A stretch of DNA of 9,251 nt from JBBDWZ01 sp050732575 (GTDB taxonomy: Bacteria > Gemmatimonadota > Gemmatimonadetes > Longimicrobiales > RSA9), in NCBI GenBank assembly GCA_050732575.1, contig JBOHRF010000196.1, positions 1-9,251 of the forward strand, given 5' to 3'. Made by a program: the position numbers and the translations under genes. Below, piece by piece: positions 1-7,413 of the stretch. Below the pieces are notes generated by a model. It did no database searches and had not been told where the DNA came from. It worked only from the letters and a program-made list of their open reading frames with translations. Each line of letters starts with the position of its first letter. The first letter of the stretch is position 1.

Positions 1-687
1 GATCTTGGCAATGCCAAAGTCGAGCAGCTTGGGTACGCCACCGGCCGTGACCAGGATGTTGCCGGGCTTGATGTCGCGATGAACAACCAGGCTCTGATGT
101 GCGTGCTGCACGGCTGCACAGATGTGCTGGAACAGGCGGATACGATCGCTTACACCGAGCCGTTTAGCATCGCAATACTCGAGCAGCGGCACACCTTCCA
201 TGTACTCCATGACCAGGTAGGGCAGCCCGTCCTGGGTGGCGCCGACATCGAACAAGCGCGCAATGTTGACGTGATTCAACGAAGCCAGGATCTGCCGCTC
301 GAGCCGGAAGCGCGCCAGCAAATCGGCCGTGTCCATGCCGCGCCGGATGACTTTGAGCGCAACCTGCTGGCGGAAGTCGTGGGCTTCTCGTTCGGCCAGA
401 TAGACCTGGCCCATACCACCGCGGCCGATGCGCCGGATGATGCGATAGTCGCCAATCCGCTCGGGCAGCGCGTCCGCTGCATCATCTTCGGGCCCGCTCA
501 GCCACAGGGGTGGTGTTTCCAGGTAATCGGGCGCGCGCTCGTGTTCGGCCAGCAGGCTTTCGATGTCGCGGCGCAGCTCGACGTCGTCGCCACACTCCGC
601 CAGCACGAGACGCATACGCGCCGTGCCTGTCGTTTCCAGTGCACGCGCCAGTATCGACTCGATGCGTTGCCAGCGCTCGGCGTTCAT
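1..687 (-). CDS. Serine/threonine protein kinase, N-terminal part (3' end outside window)
   Basis: This gene starts at the ATG at 687-685 and reads left off the window edge, giving 229 residues. It is a Hanks-type kinase that would phosphorylate Ser/Thr on protein targets. The visible landmarks are the glycine loop GRGGMG (residues 88-93), the ATP-binding lysine of VALK (K112), a probable alpha-C glutamate (E130), the catalytic loop HRDIKPGN (203-210, D205) and the magnesium-binding DFG (223-225). All core residues seen so far are intact. Residues 1-80 form a leader with WQRIE, an acidic ECGDD stretch and an ESLLAEHE helix. This leader is typical of cytoplasmic-facing kinases in Acidobacteriota and Gemmatimonadota, which usually continue into a transmembrane helix and TPR or propeller sensor repeats; that part is not visible here. 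The start overlaps the stop of the upstream sigma factor (ATGA), so the two are probably co-transcribed and translationally coupled. Kinase identity is near certain; its sensor domain and substrate are unknown. Confidence 0.95.
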   Translation of the reverse strand, partial: MNAERWQRIESILARALETTGTARMRLVLAECGDDVELRRDIESLLAEHERAPDYLETPPLWLSGPEDDAADALPERIGDYRIIRRIGRGGMGQVYLAEREAHDFRQQVALKVIRRGMDTADLLARFRLERQILASLNHVNIARLFDVGATQDGLPYLVMEYMEGVPLLEYCDAKRLGVSDRIRLFQHICAAVQHAHQSLVVHRDIKPGNILVTAGGVPKLLDFGIAKI

Positions 688-1313
688 GGCAGCGCCTGTT
701 CCGGCCCGCTCAGCAAGCTGCGTTCCCACCCGGGCAGGGCATCGCGCATTTCGCGGTGCAGCCAGGTGCGCGCGGCCGTCCAGGCGCGCCGCACCGTAAT
801 GGCCGTGGTGCCCATGACCTCGGCAATCTCATCGTGGGTGAGACCGCCGAAGAATCGGTAGGTCACTACATCGGCGCCGCGCTGATTGAAGGCGCGCAGC
901 CGCGTCAACGCATCGTCCAGCGCAATCAACTCGTCGGCCTGTGCATCATCGAGGGCAACTTGAACATCATCGAGTGAAACATGCGCGGCGCCACCGCCCC
1001 GCTTTTCTGCTTTCTTCATGGTGGCGTAGTTGACCAGTATGCGCTGCATGGCTTTTGATGCAATGGCATAGAAGTGCGCGCGGCTCTGCCACTCCACGCG
1101 CGTCTGCTCGACCAGCTTCAGGTAGGCCTCGTGCACCAGCGCCGTGGTATTGAGCGTGTGATCGCTGCGCTCGTGGCGCAGCCGGCTGTGCGCCAGGCGG
1201 CGCAGCTCGTCGTAGACCAGAGGGATGAGACGATTCAACGCATCCACGTTGCCGCCGCTGGCCGCAGATAGCAGTGCCGTGACCTGGTCCCGCTCCGTGG
1301 GGTGTGTGGACAC
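684..1313 (-). CDS. RNA polymerase sigma factor, ECF type (Sigma70_ECF / TIGR02999-like)
   Basis: The 209-residue protein directs RNA polymerase to a dedicated promoter set. Region 2 lies at about residues 24-105, with family-typical stretches LNTTALVHEAYLKLV (54-68) and SRAHFYAIASKAMQRILVNYA (start 77), then a basic KKAEKRGG segment. Region 4, with its helix-turn-helix, lies at about 134-190 (FFGGLTHDEIAEVMG then TVRRAWTAARTWL). Length is normal for the family. The start is taken as GTG at 1313-1311 because it yields the complete family N-terminus; only a weak GAG lies five bases before it, so a nearby alternative start is possible. The stop TGA (686-684) overlaps the kinase ATG by four bases. 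In the phyla that carry this family, such sigma factors often sit beside Ser/Thr kinases and lack a classical anti-sigma gene. Phosphorylation control by the neighbouring kinase is therefore a reasonable inference, not shown here. Its target promoters are unknown. Confidence 0.93.
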   Translation of the reverse strand: MSTHPTERDQVTALLSAASGGNVDALNRLIPLVYDELRRLAHSRLRHERSDHTLNTTALVHEAYLKLVEQTRVEWQSRAHFYAIASKAMQRILVNYATMKKAEKRGGGAAHVSLDDVQVALDDAQADELIALDDALTRLRAFNQRGADVVTYRFFGGLTHDEIAEVMGTTAITVRRAWTAARTWLHREMRDALPGWERSLLSGPEQALP

Positions 1314-1545
1314 GCGTACTCGATTTGGATGGAGGCTGGCTGGGCTGAGGTCGGGCCGGGCACGAGTACCGGGGCCGCCCTGCTGCCAAAGTGCGGCCGC
1401 GCGGGCGCCGAATCAAGCCGTCCTGACCCGCAATCAGCGCCTGATGATCGGTTTCGCCCGGCTCTTTGGCGTTATGGATGTGAGGCAGAAAGCCGGATCA
1501 CGACCGCGCGCTCCCGGGCGGGCGCACGAAAACAGGAGCTTCCCC
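1314..1545. promoter_or_regulatory. Divergent intergenic region between sigma factor and gene A
   Basis: This 232-base gap must hold the promoters for both the leftward sigma-kinase pair and rightward gene A. I see no convincing -35/-10 pair in the GC-rich sequence. That is expected if the promoters are ECF-dependent or otherwise non-consensus. No terminator hairpin and no small ORF with a credible ribosome binding site is apparent. Confidence 0.35.
1534..1538 (+). promoter_or_regulatory. Ribosome binding site that fixes the start of gene A
   Basis: AGGAG lies seven bases before the ATG at 1546. It supports this start over the much longer open frame that begins at 1225, which would run antisense into the sigma factor gene and has no comparable site. 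Confidence 0.7.
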
Positions 1546-3270
1546 ATGGCGCGTACATGTTTCCGTCTTCGCGCACGATCCACGAGCAGAATGGCCGTGA
1601 TCGGCCTTGTGGCCCTGGCCAATCAGGGATGCGACAATGGCGTTGTATCTGCCATCGCCCGGACCCTGCGCGTCGTCCCGTCCGAGCTGCGACTCGAAGT
1701 GGGCCAGAAACAAAGGCTCGAAGTCAGTCTCGTCGGAGGGTCTGAGTTGCTAGCGGCCTCGCGGACGTTTGCATCGGAACGGCCGGTCATAGCCGAGGTC
1801 GATACCTTTGGCGTGGTCACGGGCATGCGTCCGGGTACTACCCAGATTTTTGTCGTCCTTCGATTGGAGCGGAGCATCAATACCAACGTGCCCGTAACGG
1901 TGGTGGAGCGTGCCGCGCCCACCATCGCGATTCAAGCGATCACCCTCGGCAACAACATGCCCGTCGATGCCAACAACGTGAGCGGGCAGATCGATGTGCA
2001 AATGATCGTCGAGAGGCTGCCGATCTCGGGCACCTTCCTTGATGTCAAGCTGGGCGGGACCACGATCTGCTCCCTTCCCGTTGCAGCGCCGGCTTCGGGG
2101 TCACTCACCGTGAAGTGTCCCATCGATACCGCGGCGTTCGACGCGCAAACCGGCCGTGCCCGCACGTTGAACGGCTCGACTCAGCTCACGGCTTCGCTGG
2201 TTGCAGACGATCGCAGCACGCTGGCTACCGAGAGTCGCATGTTGCGCCTGGCCAATGGCAACCAGGTTCGCATCGCCGTGGGCAGCGATGCGCCGCTTGG
2301 GCCGGGCATGCAAATCGTTCCCGGGTGGAAAGGCGTAGACGTTTTGGTGCGGGTGGTGCCCGTCATGTTCGACAACCTGAGCGTGCGCGTCTCCTTGCGC
2401 GGCACAGCCAGCAATGGCGGAGCCGGCCTCGACCTGGGCAGTGGACCGGGAGCTGCCCTTACGCTGCCCGCCGGCTTATCCCAGTTCGTGGTCCGCCGCA
2501 GCCTGAACCTGCAGGCCGAAGCGCGCTACACGCTCACGCCCACGCTGCTGGCTGAGAACGGCGACCCGGTGCCCATCGATGAAGCCCGCAAGACGACCGC
2601 AGGCGTCGGCATCGACAACGTGTCGCCCATTGTCGATTTGCAGACCGCGTCGGCGTCCCTTTCCCTCGATTTCGATGCCGTTGTTCTGACGTATCCGACC
2701 GGGACATATGCGGCTCGTGACACGATACCGCTGTTGCTGATCGACGATGGCAGCATCGGGCCGGCGCACGAAGCGTGTGCCAGGGGCGTGCACCTGCACG
2801 GCAACATCCGCATTCGCGGGCCCGGCCCGACGTCTCCCGTGCAGGGACCGTTTGCTGACCCGCAAGACACGCGCGGTGATGCCTGTGGCCACGGTGAGAT
2901 CGTCAAGGTCAAACTCAACTTTGGGGACTTGCGCTTCACCGGCAGTATGCGCGATGGGGCAGCCCTGACGGTGGCCGCGTATGCACTGTTCGCGGCCACC
3001 GATGGCTGCGATGAAGGACCCGTGGTCAACGACCGGCCCGTAGCTCAGGGCTCCGACCCCGAGCAAGCCGACAAACCCGCGGAGAACCTGTTTGGCAGTG
3101 CCGCCAACTTCAGTGTGCTGACCCGCTATTATGCCAACCGCAACGCGACCAATGTCGAGCTGTGCGCACGCTTCACCGCGCGCGATGAAGCGGGCAATGA
3201 AACGGTGAAAGTGAAAAGCGTGCCGGTACTCTCGCAGATCTACACAGAGCGACCGGTTCACCGGCATTAG
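1546..3270 (+). CDS. Gene A: exported Ig-like (BIG2) domain protein, probable envelope protein
   Basis: The predicted protein has 574 residues. An arginine-rich N-terminus (RLRARSTSR) precedes a short hydrophobic stretch (residues 16-25) and C29 in ANQGC. This resembles a lipoprotein signal, but the lipobox is poor because N and Q occupy -3 and -2, so lipidation is uncertain. Residues 41-121 fit a bacterial Ig-like group 2 fold: PSELRLEVGQ start, a SERPVIAEVD strand, GVVTGMRPGTTQI turn and a VPVTVVE end. The remaining 450 residues are rich in beta-type sequence with Ig-like features. Two cysteines (ICSLP and VKCPI) are close enough to form a disulfide. Near the C-terminus DEAGNETVKVKSVPV is the kind of strand that closes Ig-like repeats. 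No catalytic motif is seen. It lies divergent from the sigma-kinase pair and 275 bases upstream of gene B. The final codon and the TAG stop fall in the outer part of an inverted-repeat element. Likely role: cell-surface or periplasmic binding or structural protein; exact function unknown. Confidence 0.8.
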   Translation: MARTCFRLRARSTSRMAVIGLVALANQGCDNGVVSAIARTLRVVPSELRLEVGQKQRLEVSLVGGSELLAASRTFASERPVIAEVDTFGVVTGMRPGTTQIFVVLRLERSINTNVPVTVVERAAPTIAIQAITLGNNMPVDANNVSGQIDVQMIVERLPISGTFLDVKLGGTTICSLPVAAPASGSLTVKCPIDTAAFDAQTGRARTLNGSTQLTASLVADDRSTLATESRMLRLANGNQVRIAVGSDAPLGPGMQIVPGWKGVDVLVRVVPVMFDNLSVRVSLRGTASNGGAGLDLGSGPGAALTLPAGLSQFVVRRSLNLQAEARYTLTPTLLAENGDPVPIDEARKTTAGVGIDNVSPIVDLQTASASLSLDFDAVVLTYPTGTYAARDTIPLLLIDDGSIGPAHEACARGVHLHGNIRIRGPGPTSPVQGPFADPQDTRGDACGHGEIVKVKLNFGDLRFTGSMRDGAALTVAAYALFAATDGCDEGPVVNDRPVAQGSDPEQADKPAENLFGSAANFSVLTRYYANRNATNVELCARFTARDEAGNETVKVKSVPVLSQIYTERPVHRH

Positions 3271-3424
3271 CGGCGCGGACCACCACCACGTTCTCCCGAA
3301 ACGGCACATTCTGACATGGCGCCCGCGGAAACGTTGCCCAGGCCAAGGCTAGCGCCGAGCTGAATGGTCGGTCAGATAGCAGAATGTGCCGTTTCGGGAG
3401 AACGTGGTGGTGGTCCGCTAGTGC
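3264..3424. repeat. Long inverted-repeat element: 39-bp perfect arms, 66-bp centre
   Basis: The arms 3275-3313 and 3380-3418 are exact reverse complements over 39 bases. The left arm begins GCGGACCACCACCACGTTCT and ends CACATTCTG. Outward, the match continues imperfectly: GCATTAGCGG (3264-3273) pairs with the complement of 3415-3424 with one mismatch, and five extra bases sit on the left side. The 66-bp centre codes for nothing recognisable and no transposase is present. In RNA this would form a very stable stem just downstream of gene A, so it may end or protect that transcript. It lacks a following T-run, so it is not a standard intrinsic terminator. By structure it resembles a small non-autonomous (MITE-like) element, but I find no clean target-site duplication. 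Confidence 0.85.
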
Positions 3425-3472
3425 GACCATATAGGTCATTCCGCCCATTCGCAGTCTCCGCGGTTGCACTAG
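3418..3472. repeat. Second, smaller dyad between the inverted-repeat element and gene B
   Basis: CTAGTGC (3418-3424) is the inverse of GCACTAG (3466-3472). Just inside the left arm, GACC-ATATA-GGTC (3425-3437) can form a 4-bp hairpin. The left arm is shared with the outer edge of the 39-bp repeat element. It may be an operator, part of the element's end, or chance; the arms are short. Confidence 0.35.
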
Positions 3473-3545
3473 CTATGGGTTGTCTGTCATGCCGGAGGAC
3501 ACCTCTGGCTTTCACGAGGACAACCCGCAACCAGTAGTGAGAACT

Positions 3546-5789
3546 ATGCGACGTCGCAATCGTACGCCGGCCGGCGCCAGTGCGCGCTCGGCTGGTCGGG
3601 TCAGTCGTGCCCGTGCACTTGCTTGCGCGCTTGCGCTTGCGTGTCTGGTGGTCAGCTGTCGGGATACGGCTGATCCGGTTGTCTCGGCGGCAGAGGTCCG
3701 AATCGAATTGCGCGCCGACACATTTATAGTGGGCGATTCGCTGCAGGCTGCTGCAGTGGTGCTGGACAAGCGCGGACGCACGATCACGATGCCGGTCACC
3801 TGGAGCACCTCGGATCGGACCGTGATCACGATCGATGCCCGCGGTGTAGTGAAGGCCGTGGCGCCAGGTGACGCCTCTGTCAACCTCACCAGCGGGAGTG
3901 TGCGCGCCAGTGCTTCATTGCGTGCGTTGGGTATGGCTTCCGCACAACTGCAGCCGGCAGCGGGCGAACCTGGAACGCTCGTTCGTTTTTCTGCCCCGGG
4001 TAAGGCACGGTCTGCAACATTGCGTGTTTTTCTGGGCAACCGATCCATCCCCGTATCGGCCCTGAATGCCGATACCGCGTTGTTCCTTCTGCCCGATACA
4101 ACACCGGCTTCGTACCCGTTCCTGGCCGAACTGGATGCACATCACCGGCTGCGGGGCACGGTTCAGCTGCGGGCTGGCGCGCCCATTTTGAATCCATCGG
4201 CACGCATCGATTCGCTGTTCGACCAGGCACGATCCGTGTTTCCGCCTGATGCGCCGGCCGGTATGACGCAGACGGATTGGACGCGGCTGCGGACATCCTG
4301 GGTGGACTCGCTGGAAGCCGCACGTCGCAACCTGCGCAATCGCCCGCTGGCCGAGCAGCAGTTCCTGCTCCGCGTTGCCGCGGCCGCGCAGTCGGCCAGC
4401 CGCAGCTCCGCCTCGCCCTCGGCCGCCGGTCGATGTGAGGAATTGGAAGTATCGCTCCAACAGCAAGTAGCGGCGGCCAAGAAAACGGCTCTCCTGAAAG
4501 CCGCACTCATTATTGTGCTGCAACCGGCCGGCCTCGTGTTGTTCGTATCATTCCTGCCCACGCTCTTCCAGATCGTGGGGATTCTGGCCACGGCGCTTGA
4601 TATTGCATCGTGTGCTCTCGACACAGCGCTCGAGTTGAGCGACGCGAGCGCGCTGCACGAGACGCCGGCAAGCGTACACGCAGCCTATGCCGGTGCCACC
4701 ATGACGGTCGACTCCGGCGCCACGGCCAGCCTGTCACTCATGGTTGAGAAGGAGTCCATGTATGCCGGCAACTATCAACGAATTCCTGGCGGACCCGGTA
4801 TAGCACAGGCAATTGACGAGATAGCGTCGGTGTTCTCCGCGGCGAATACGATCGCACAAACGCTGGGCTTGCCCTCACTTCCGCCGGGTCCCAGGCGCGT
4901 GCAAAGCATCACCCAGCCGCAGAAAAACCATGTTTCGGTTCAGCCGAGTGCAGCGACCTGGACCAGCTCGGACATGGGCGTAGTTCGCGTCACGAGCGGG
5001 AGCATCCAGGCGTTGCAACCGGGCGCTGCTGTCATCACCGCCACGTATGGCACACTCACCGCCACCATCACGATCAACGTGTTGGCTATCTCAGCAGTAC
5101 AAATGGTGATTGAGCCGCGCTTTGCCATACTCAACGTGGGCCAGAGTCAGAACTTTGAAGCCCGGCTCTTCGACCGCTCGGGCAATGAGCTGTTGGGTCG
5201 ACCCATCCACTGGTCGGTGGACACCGCGGGCGTTGCCACCGTGTCGAGCACCGGTACCGTGCTCGGTGTTGCACCAGGGACGACAAGTGTGAGAGCGCTG
5301 TACGGTGCGCTGAGCGAATCCGCACCGGTAACCGTGCGATCGCCGAATGCCGCACCCGTCATTGCCGGATTCACGCACGTGTTTACCAACCCCAATTCTC
5401 CCGTTTGTCCGGCCCATCCAAACCATTCCGAGTTCATGCTCTCCTATACCGATGCCAGCGGCGATGTCTCAGCCGCGAACGATCCGCTTGCCCTCGACAT
5501 GGTCGACCTGCCCAACCGGGCCACGCCCTTCTTGGCCGAACGGTGGGCGGCCAGCCAGGACTCCGGCAACGGCTTCAGTGGTGTCTTGAGATTCGGGATT
5601 TGCTGGTCGTTCGGTCCGCCGGCCAACACGGCCATCGAATTGTCGGTTGCCCTGCGCGACATGGCTGGCAACGGCAGTAACCGGCTCACCATCATCGTAC
5701 CCAGGCCGCCAGGCGCTGGAAGAGTGCAAATCAGCGATGCCCATGTTGTACCGGCGCGCGCGCCCGTAGCAGCAAAGATGTCACGCTAG
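3546..5789 (+). CDS. Gene B: large lipoprotein with Ig-like (BIG2) domains and an internal hydrophobic hairpin
   Basis: This is a 747-residue predicted lipoprotein. A long basic n-region is followed by a hydrophobic stretch and the lipobox VVSC with C38. Start choice: ATG 3546 puts this signal nearest the N-terminus; ATG 3489 (19 residues longer) is an alternative, and neither has a strong ribosome site. Residues 48-126 form a BIG2 module (PVTWSTSDRTVITID, GVVKAVAPGDASV). About 128-215 resembles an IPT/TIG-type Ig fold. About 217-315 is a helical, Ala/Arg/Gln-rich region. Residues 319-351 are strongly hydrophobic with a central proline-glycine, like a membrane hairpin, which is unusual for a lipoprotein. 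About 385-515 looks like a second BIG2 domain interrupted by some 65 extra residues (402-467). A third BIG2 spans 516-598. The C-terminal 150 residues are Ig-like, with RDMAGNGSNRLTIIV near the end. No enzyme motif is seen. It converges on gene C. Probable surface-exposed or envelope protein of unknown function. Confidence 0.82.
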   Translation: MRRRNRTPAGASARSAGRVSRARALACALALACLVVSCRDTADPVVSAAEVRIELRADTFIVGDSLQAAAVVLDKRGRTITMPVTWSTSDRTVITIDARGVVKAVAPGDASVNLTSGSVRASASLRALGMASAQLQPAAGEPGTLVRFSAPGKARSATLRVFLGNRSIPVSALNADTALFLLPDTTPASYPFLAELDAHHRLRGTVQLRAGAPILNPSARIDSLFDQARSVFPPDAPAGMTQTDWTRLRTSWVDSLEAARRNLRNRPLAEQQFLLRVAAAAQSASRSSASPSAAGRCEELEVSLQQQVAAAKKTALLKAALIIVLQPAGLVLFVSFLPTLFQIVGILATALDIASCALDTALELSDASALHETPASVHAAYAGATMTVDSGATASLSLMVEKESMYAGNYQRIPGGPGIAQAIDEIASVFSAANTIAQTLGLPSLPPGPRRVQSITQPQKNHVSVQPSAATWTSSDMGVVRVTSGSIQALQPGAAVITATYGTLTATITINVLAISAVQMVIEPRFAILNVGQSQNFEARLFDRSGNELLGRPIHWSVDTAGVATVSSTGTVLGVAPGTTSVRALYGALSESAPVTVRSPNAAPVIAGFTHVFTNPNSPVCPAHPNHSEFMLSYTDASGDVSAANDPLALDMVDLPNRATPFLAERWAASQDSGNGFSGVLRFGICWSFGPPANTAIELSVALRDMAGNGSNRLTIIVPRPPGAGRVQISDAHVVPARAPVAAKMSR

Positions 5790-5830
5790 TACACAAGGTT
5801 GTTGGGAACGGACGTTCACATTGACAGGCG

Positions 5831-5920
5831 AGCGCTTTAGTTACGTTCTCGCTCACGTTCTCGTTTTCGTTCACGGCTGTTTCGGGAACGGCCGTGAGCG
5901 TTAACGAGAGCGAGAACGGA
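5831..5920. repeat. Hairpin repeat, copy 1 (6-bp-unit arm; between convergent genes B and C)
   Basis: An imperfect palindrome lies at 5844-5918. The outer stem is CGTTCTCGCTC (5844-5854) pairing perfectly with 5908-5918. The inner stem is 5861-5881 with 5887-5907 (two mismatches and two G-T pairs). The loop is TCGGG and there is a 6-base bulge at 5855-5860. The left arm is a run of CGTTCN-like hexamers. It lies 55 bases after the stop of gene B and about 48 bases beyond the stop of gene C, so it is well placed as a bidirectional terminator. A second copy in the same orientation lies at 7513-7618. Confidence 0.8.
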
Positions 5921-5965
5921 TTTGGTCGCGCGGTCTGCCAGTCGGCGGGCAGCGCAATAATGTCC

Positions 5966-7372
5966 TTACCGCCAGCTGGGCTGATTGCCGGACCAGGGCA
6001 GGTACGTCATCACGCCTTCCATCACGTCGATCAGAGTGGCGCGGCTTTCGGTCCCGATGATCCATTTTGAATCCCGAGACCAGGAGAATCCCGGATACAA
6101 CCCGTGACCGGGCACGCGCCGAACTTCAGAGCCATCGGGTCGAGCGAGCATGACCTCGTTCTGGCAACACCTCAAGAAGGCGATCCAGTTGCCGTCGGGC
6201 GACCAGCGCAGGGCGAGAGCTGAATTGGTGCCGGCAAGAGTGCGGCGTGTACCGGTCGCGATGTCCTGAACCATCACGATGGCAGGACTGTCGTACGGTG
6301 TATACGCCACACTTCGGCCGTCGGGTGATGGCGTCACCCAAATGGCATTGAGATTGGTAGTGAGATCTTGCAAGCCCGTACCATCAGGACGGACGCGGAG
6401 TACATGGCGGCCGGTCGGAACGTCGCCCTGGAAATAGATCCATTGACCGTCGCGCGCCCACTCGGGCCAGGTCGCGTTAGTGACGCCTGTCGTGGCCAGC
6501 GCAGTGACGCTGCCGTTCAAGTCAACCAGCCACAATGCGCCGTTCCGATTGAAGACCAGACGATCCCCAGTTGGTGCCCAGCTGGGTGCATTGGCCGGAG
6601 CCGAAGCCAGGTCGGTACGGTTTGCTCCCGCCAGGTCAGTCAGTACCAGGTTGCCGGACGGTCCGATCCAGGCGACGCGCGCGTCCGGAACTACGGCGAT
6701 CGAGCCGGAGTCTATTGCCGTGCTCGGGCCGATCGTTGCGCGGACCCTGATGATGGCCGAGCCCACGCGTACGGCCGCGACGTTTCCGTTGTTGTCAACC
6801 GTGACCGCCGAATGAGTCGACTCGAACGTTGCCGCATCGGTCCGCGCATTGCCCGCGCGGTCCACTGTGCTGCCCCGATACCTGAACGTCGCGCCTACCG
6901 GGAGGGCCGTGTCGCGCGGCGAAAGTGCGATTCGTACCGGCGCGCCCGGCCTCACCGTGTAGTGCGCCGTGTCCGTGAGGTCGTAAAGCGGAACGGCGAG
7001 GACGATGAAGCCGGCCCCCGTTCGCTCGCCAAAACGAATGAGCACAGTGGCACGGCCGTTCGCGTCTGTGGTTGCCGCCGTCGTGCTGCTCGGAAACGCG
7101 TCACCGACGCGGCTCACGCGCATCAGTGACGCGGCAGCCGATGCATCGAAGCGCACCTCGACGCCCGCTTCCGTCTGCCCATTCACATCTCTGACCTGCA
7201 CAACCAGGCCCTGTGAGGGTGCGGCACTGATCGTGTCCGCCACGTCAGCGCCCGCTAATATCCGCAACGACGGTCCGTTGTCCGCACCCGTACCGTCATC
7301 ATGACATCCAGCAGATCCCGCCAGTAGTGTACCAAGGACAAACCATGGGAACACAATGCGTGCTACGTTCAT
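5966..7372 (-). CDS. Gene C: lipoprotein with Ig-like domains and a TolB/PD40-type beta-propeller
   Basis: The 468-residue protein has a signal peptide ending in LLAGSAGC (C23). The -3 residue is serine, a tolerated lipobox variant, so it is probably a lipoprotein. Residues 36-150 resemble an invasin-type Ig-like domain (BIG1-like: VQVRDVNGQTEAGVEVRF, TTDANGRATVLIRF). Residues 150-228 resemble BIG2 (VDNNGNVAAVRVGSAIIRV). From 229 to the end lie propeller repeats with PD40-style motifs at W265APTGD, W305ARDGQW, S349PDGRSVAY, W390SPDGNWIAF and W431SRDSKWII, finishing with QPSWR, which would close the ring. No catalytic domain follows. ATG at 7372-7370 is chosen over GTG at 7396 because GGAG (7384-7381) lies eight bases before it and the signal peptide then has a normal length. 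It converges with gene B and is bracketed by two copies of a hairpin repeat. Likely role: envelope binding or scaffold protein; ligand unknown. Confidence 0.88.
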   Translation of the reverse strand: MNVARIVFPWFVLGTLLAGSAGCHDDGTGADNGPSLRILAGADVADTISAAPSQGLVVQVRDVNGQTEAGVEVRFDASAAASLMRVSRVGDAFPSSTTAATTDANGRATVLIRFGERTGAGFIVLAVPLYDLTDTAHYTVRPGAPVRIALSPRDTALPVGATFRYRGSTVDRAGNARTDAATFESTHSAVTVDNNGNVAAVRVGSAIIRVRATIGPSTAIDSGSIAVVPDARVAWIGPSGNLVLTDLAGANRTDLASAPANAPSWAPTGDRLVFNRNGALWLVDLNGSVTALATTGVTNATWPEWARDGQWIYFQGDVPTGRHVLRVRPDGTGLQDLTTNLNAIWVTPSPDGRSVAYTPYDSPAIVMVQDIATGTRRTLAGTNSALALRWSPDGNWIAFLRCCQNEVMLARPDGSEVRRVPGHGLYPGFSWSRDSKWIIGTESRATLIDVMEGVMTYLPWSGNQPSWR

Positions 7373-7380
7373 CGATCCCG

Positions 7381-7384
7381 CTCC
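7381..7384 (-). promoter_or_regulatory. Ribosome binding site that fixes the start of gene C
   Basis: Reading the minus strand, GGAG is followed by eight bases and then the ATG at 7372-7370. The upstream GTG at 7396 would start before this site and add eight residues (ending SGAGS) that are not needed for the signal peptide. Confidence 0.6.
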
Positions 7385-7413
7385 GCTGCTGCGCACACAG
7401 TGAATTGGCCACG

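Noticed and set aside
79..861. Long plus-strand open frame of 260 residues
   Set aside because: It is antisense to the kinase and sigma factor genes, whose motifs are unambiguous. Its translation shows no recognisable domain and it arises from GC-rich codon bias.
1225..1545. N-terminal extension of gene A by 107 residues
   Set aside because: It would overlap the sigma factor gene in antisense and place the signal peptide far inside the protein. ATG 1546 has AGGAG at a good distance.
2476..3309. Minus-strand open frame of 277 residues within gene A
   Set aside because: Shadow of gene A; no ribosome site or domain, while the plus strand encodes export and Ig-like features.
3275..3418. Insertion sequence with its own transposase
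   Set aside because: The centre between the arms is only 66 bases and encodes nothing; at most it is a non-autonomous element.
5831..5920. CRISPR array or tandem spacer-repeat structure
   Set aside because: The 6-bp units are contiguous without spacers, and each copy is a single fold-back palindrome.
6368..7129. Plus-strand open frame of 253 residues within gene C
   Set aside because: Antisense shadow of the Ig-like and propeller coding sequence; Arg-rich with no recognisable domain.
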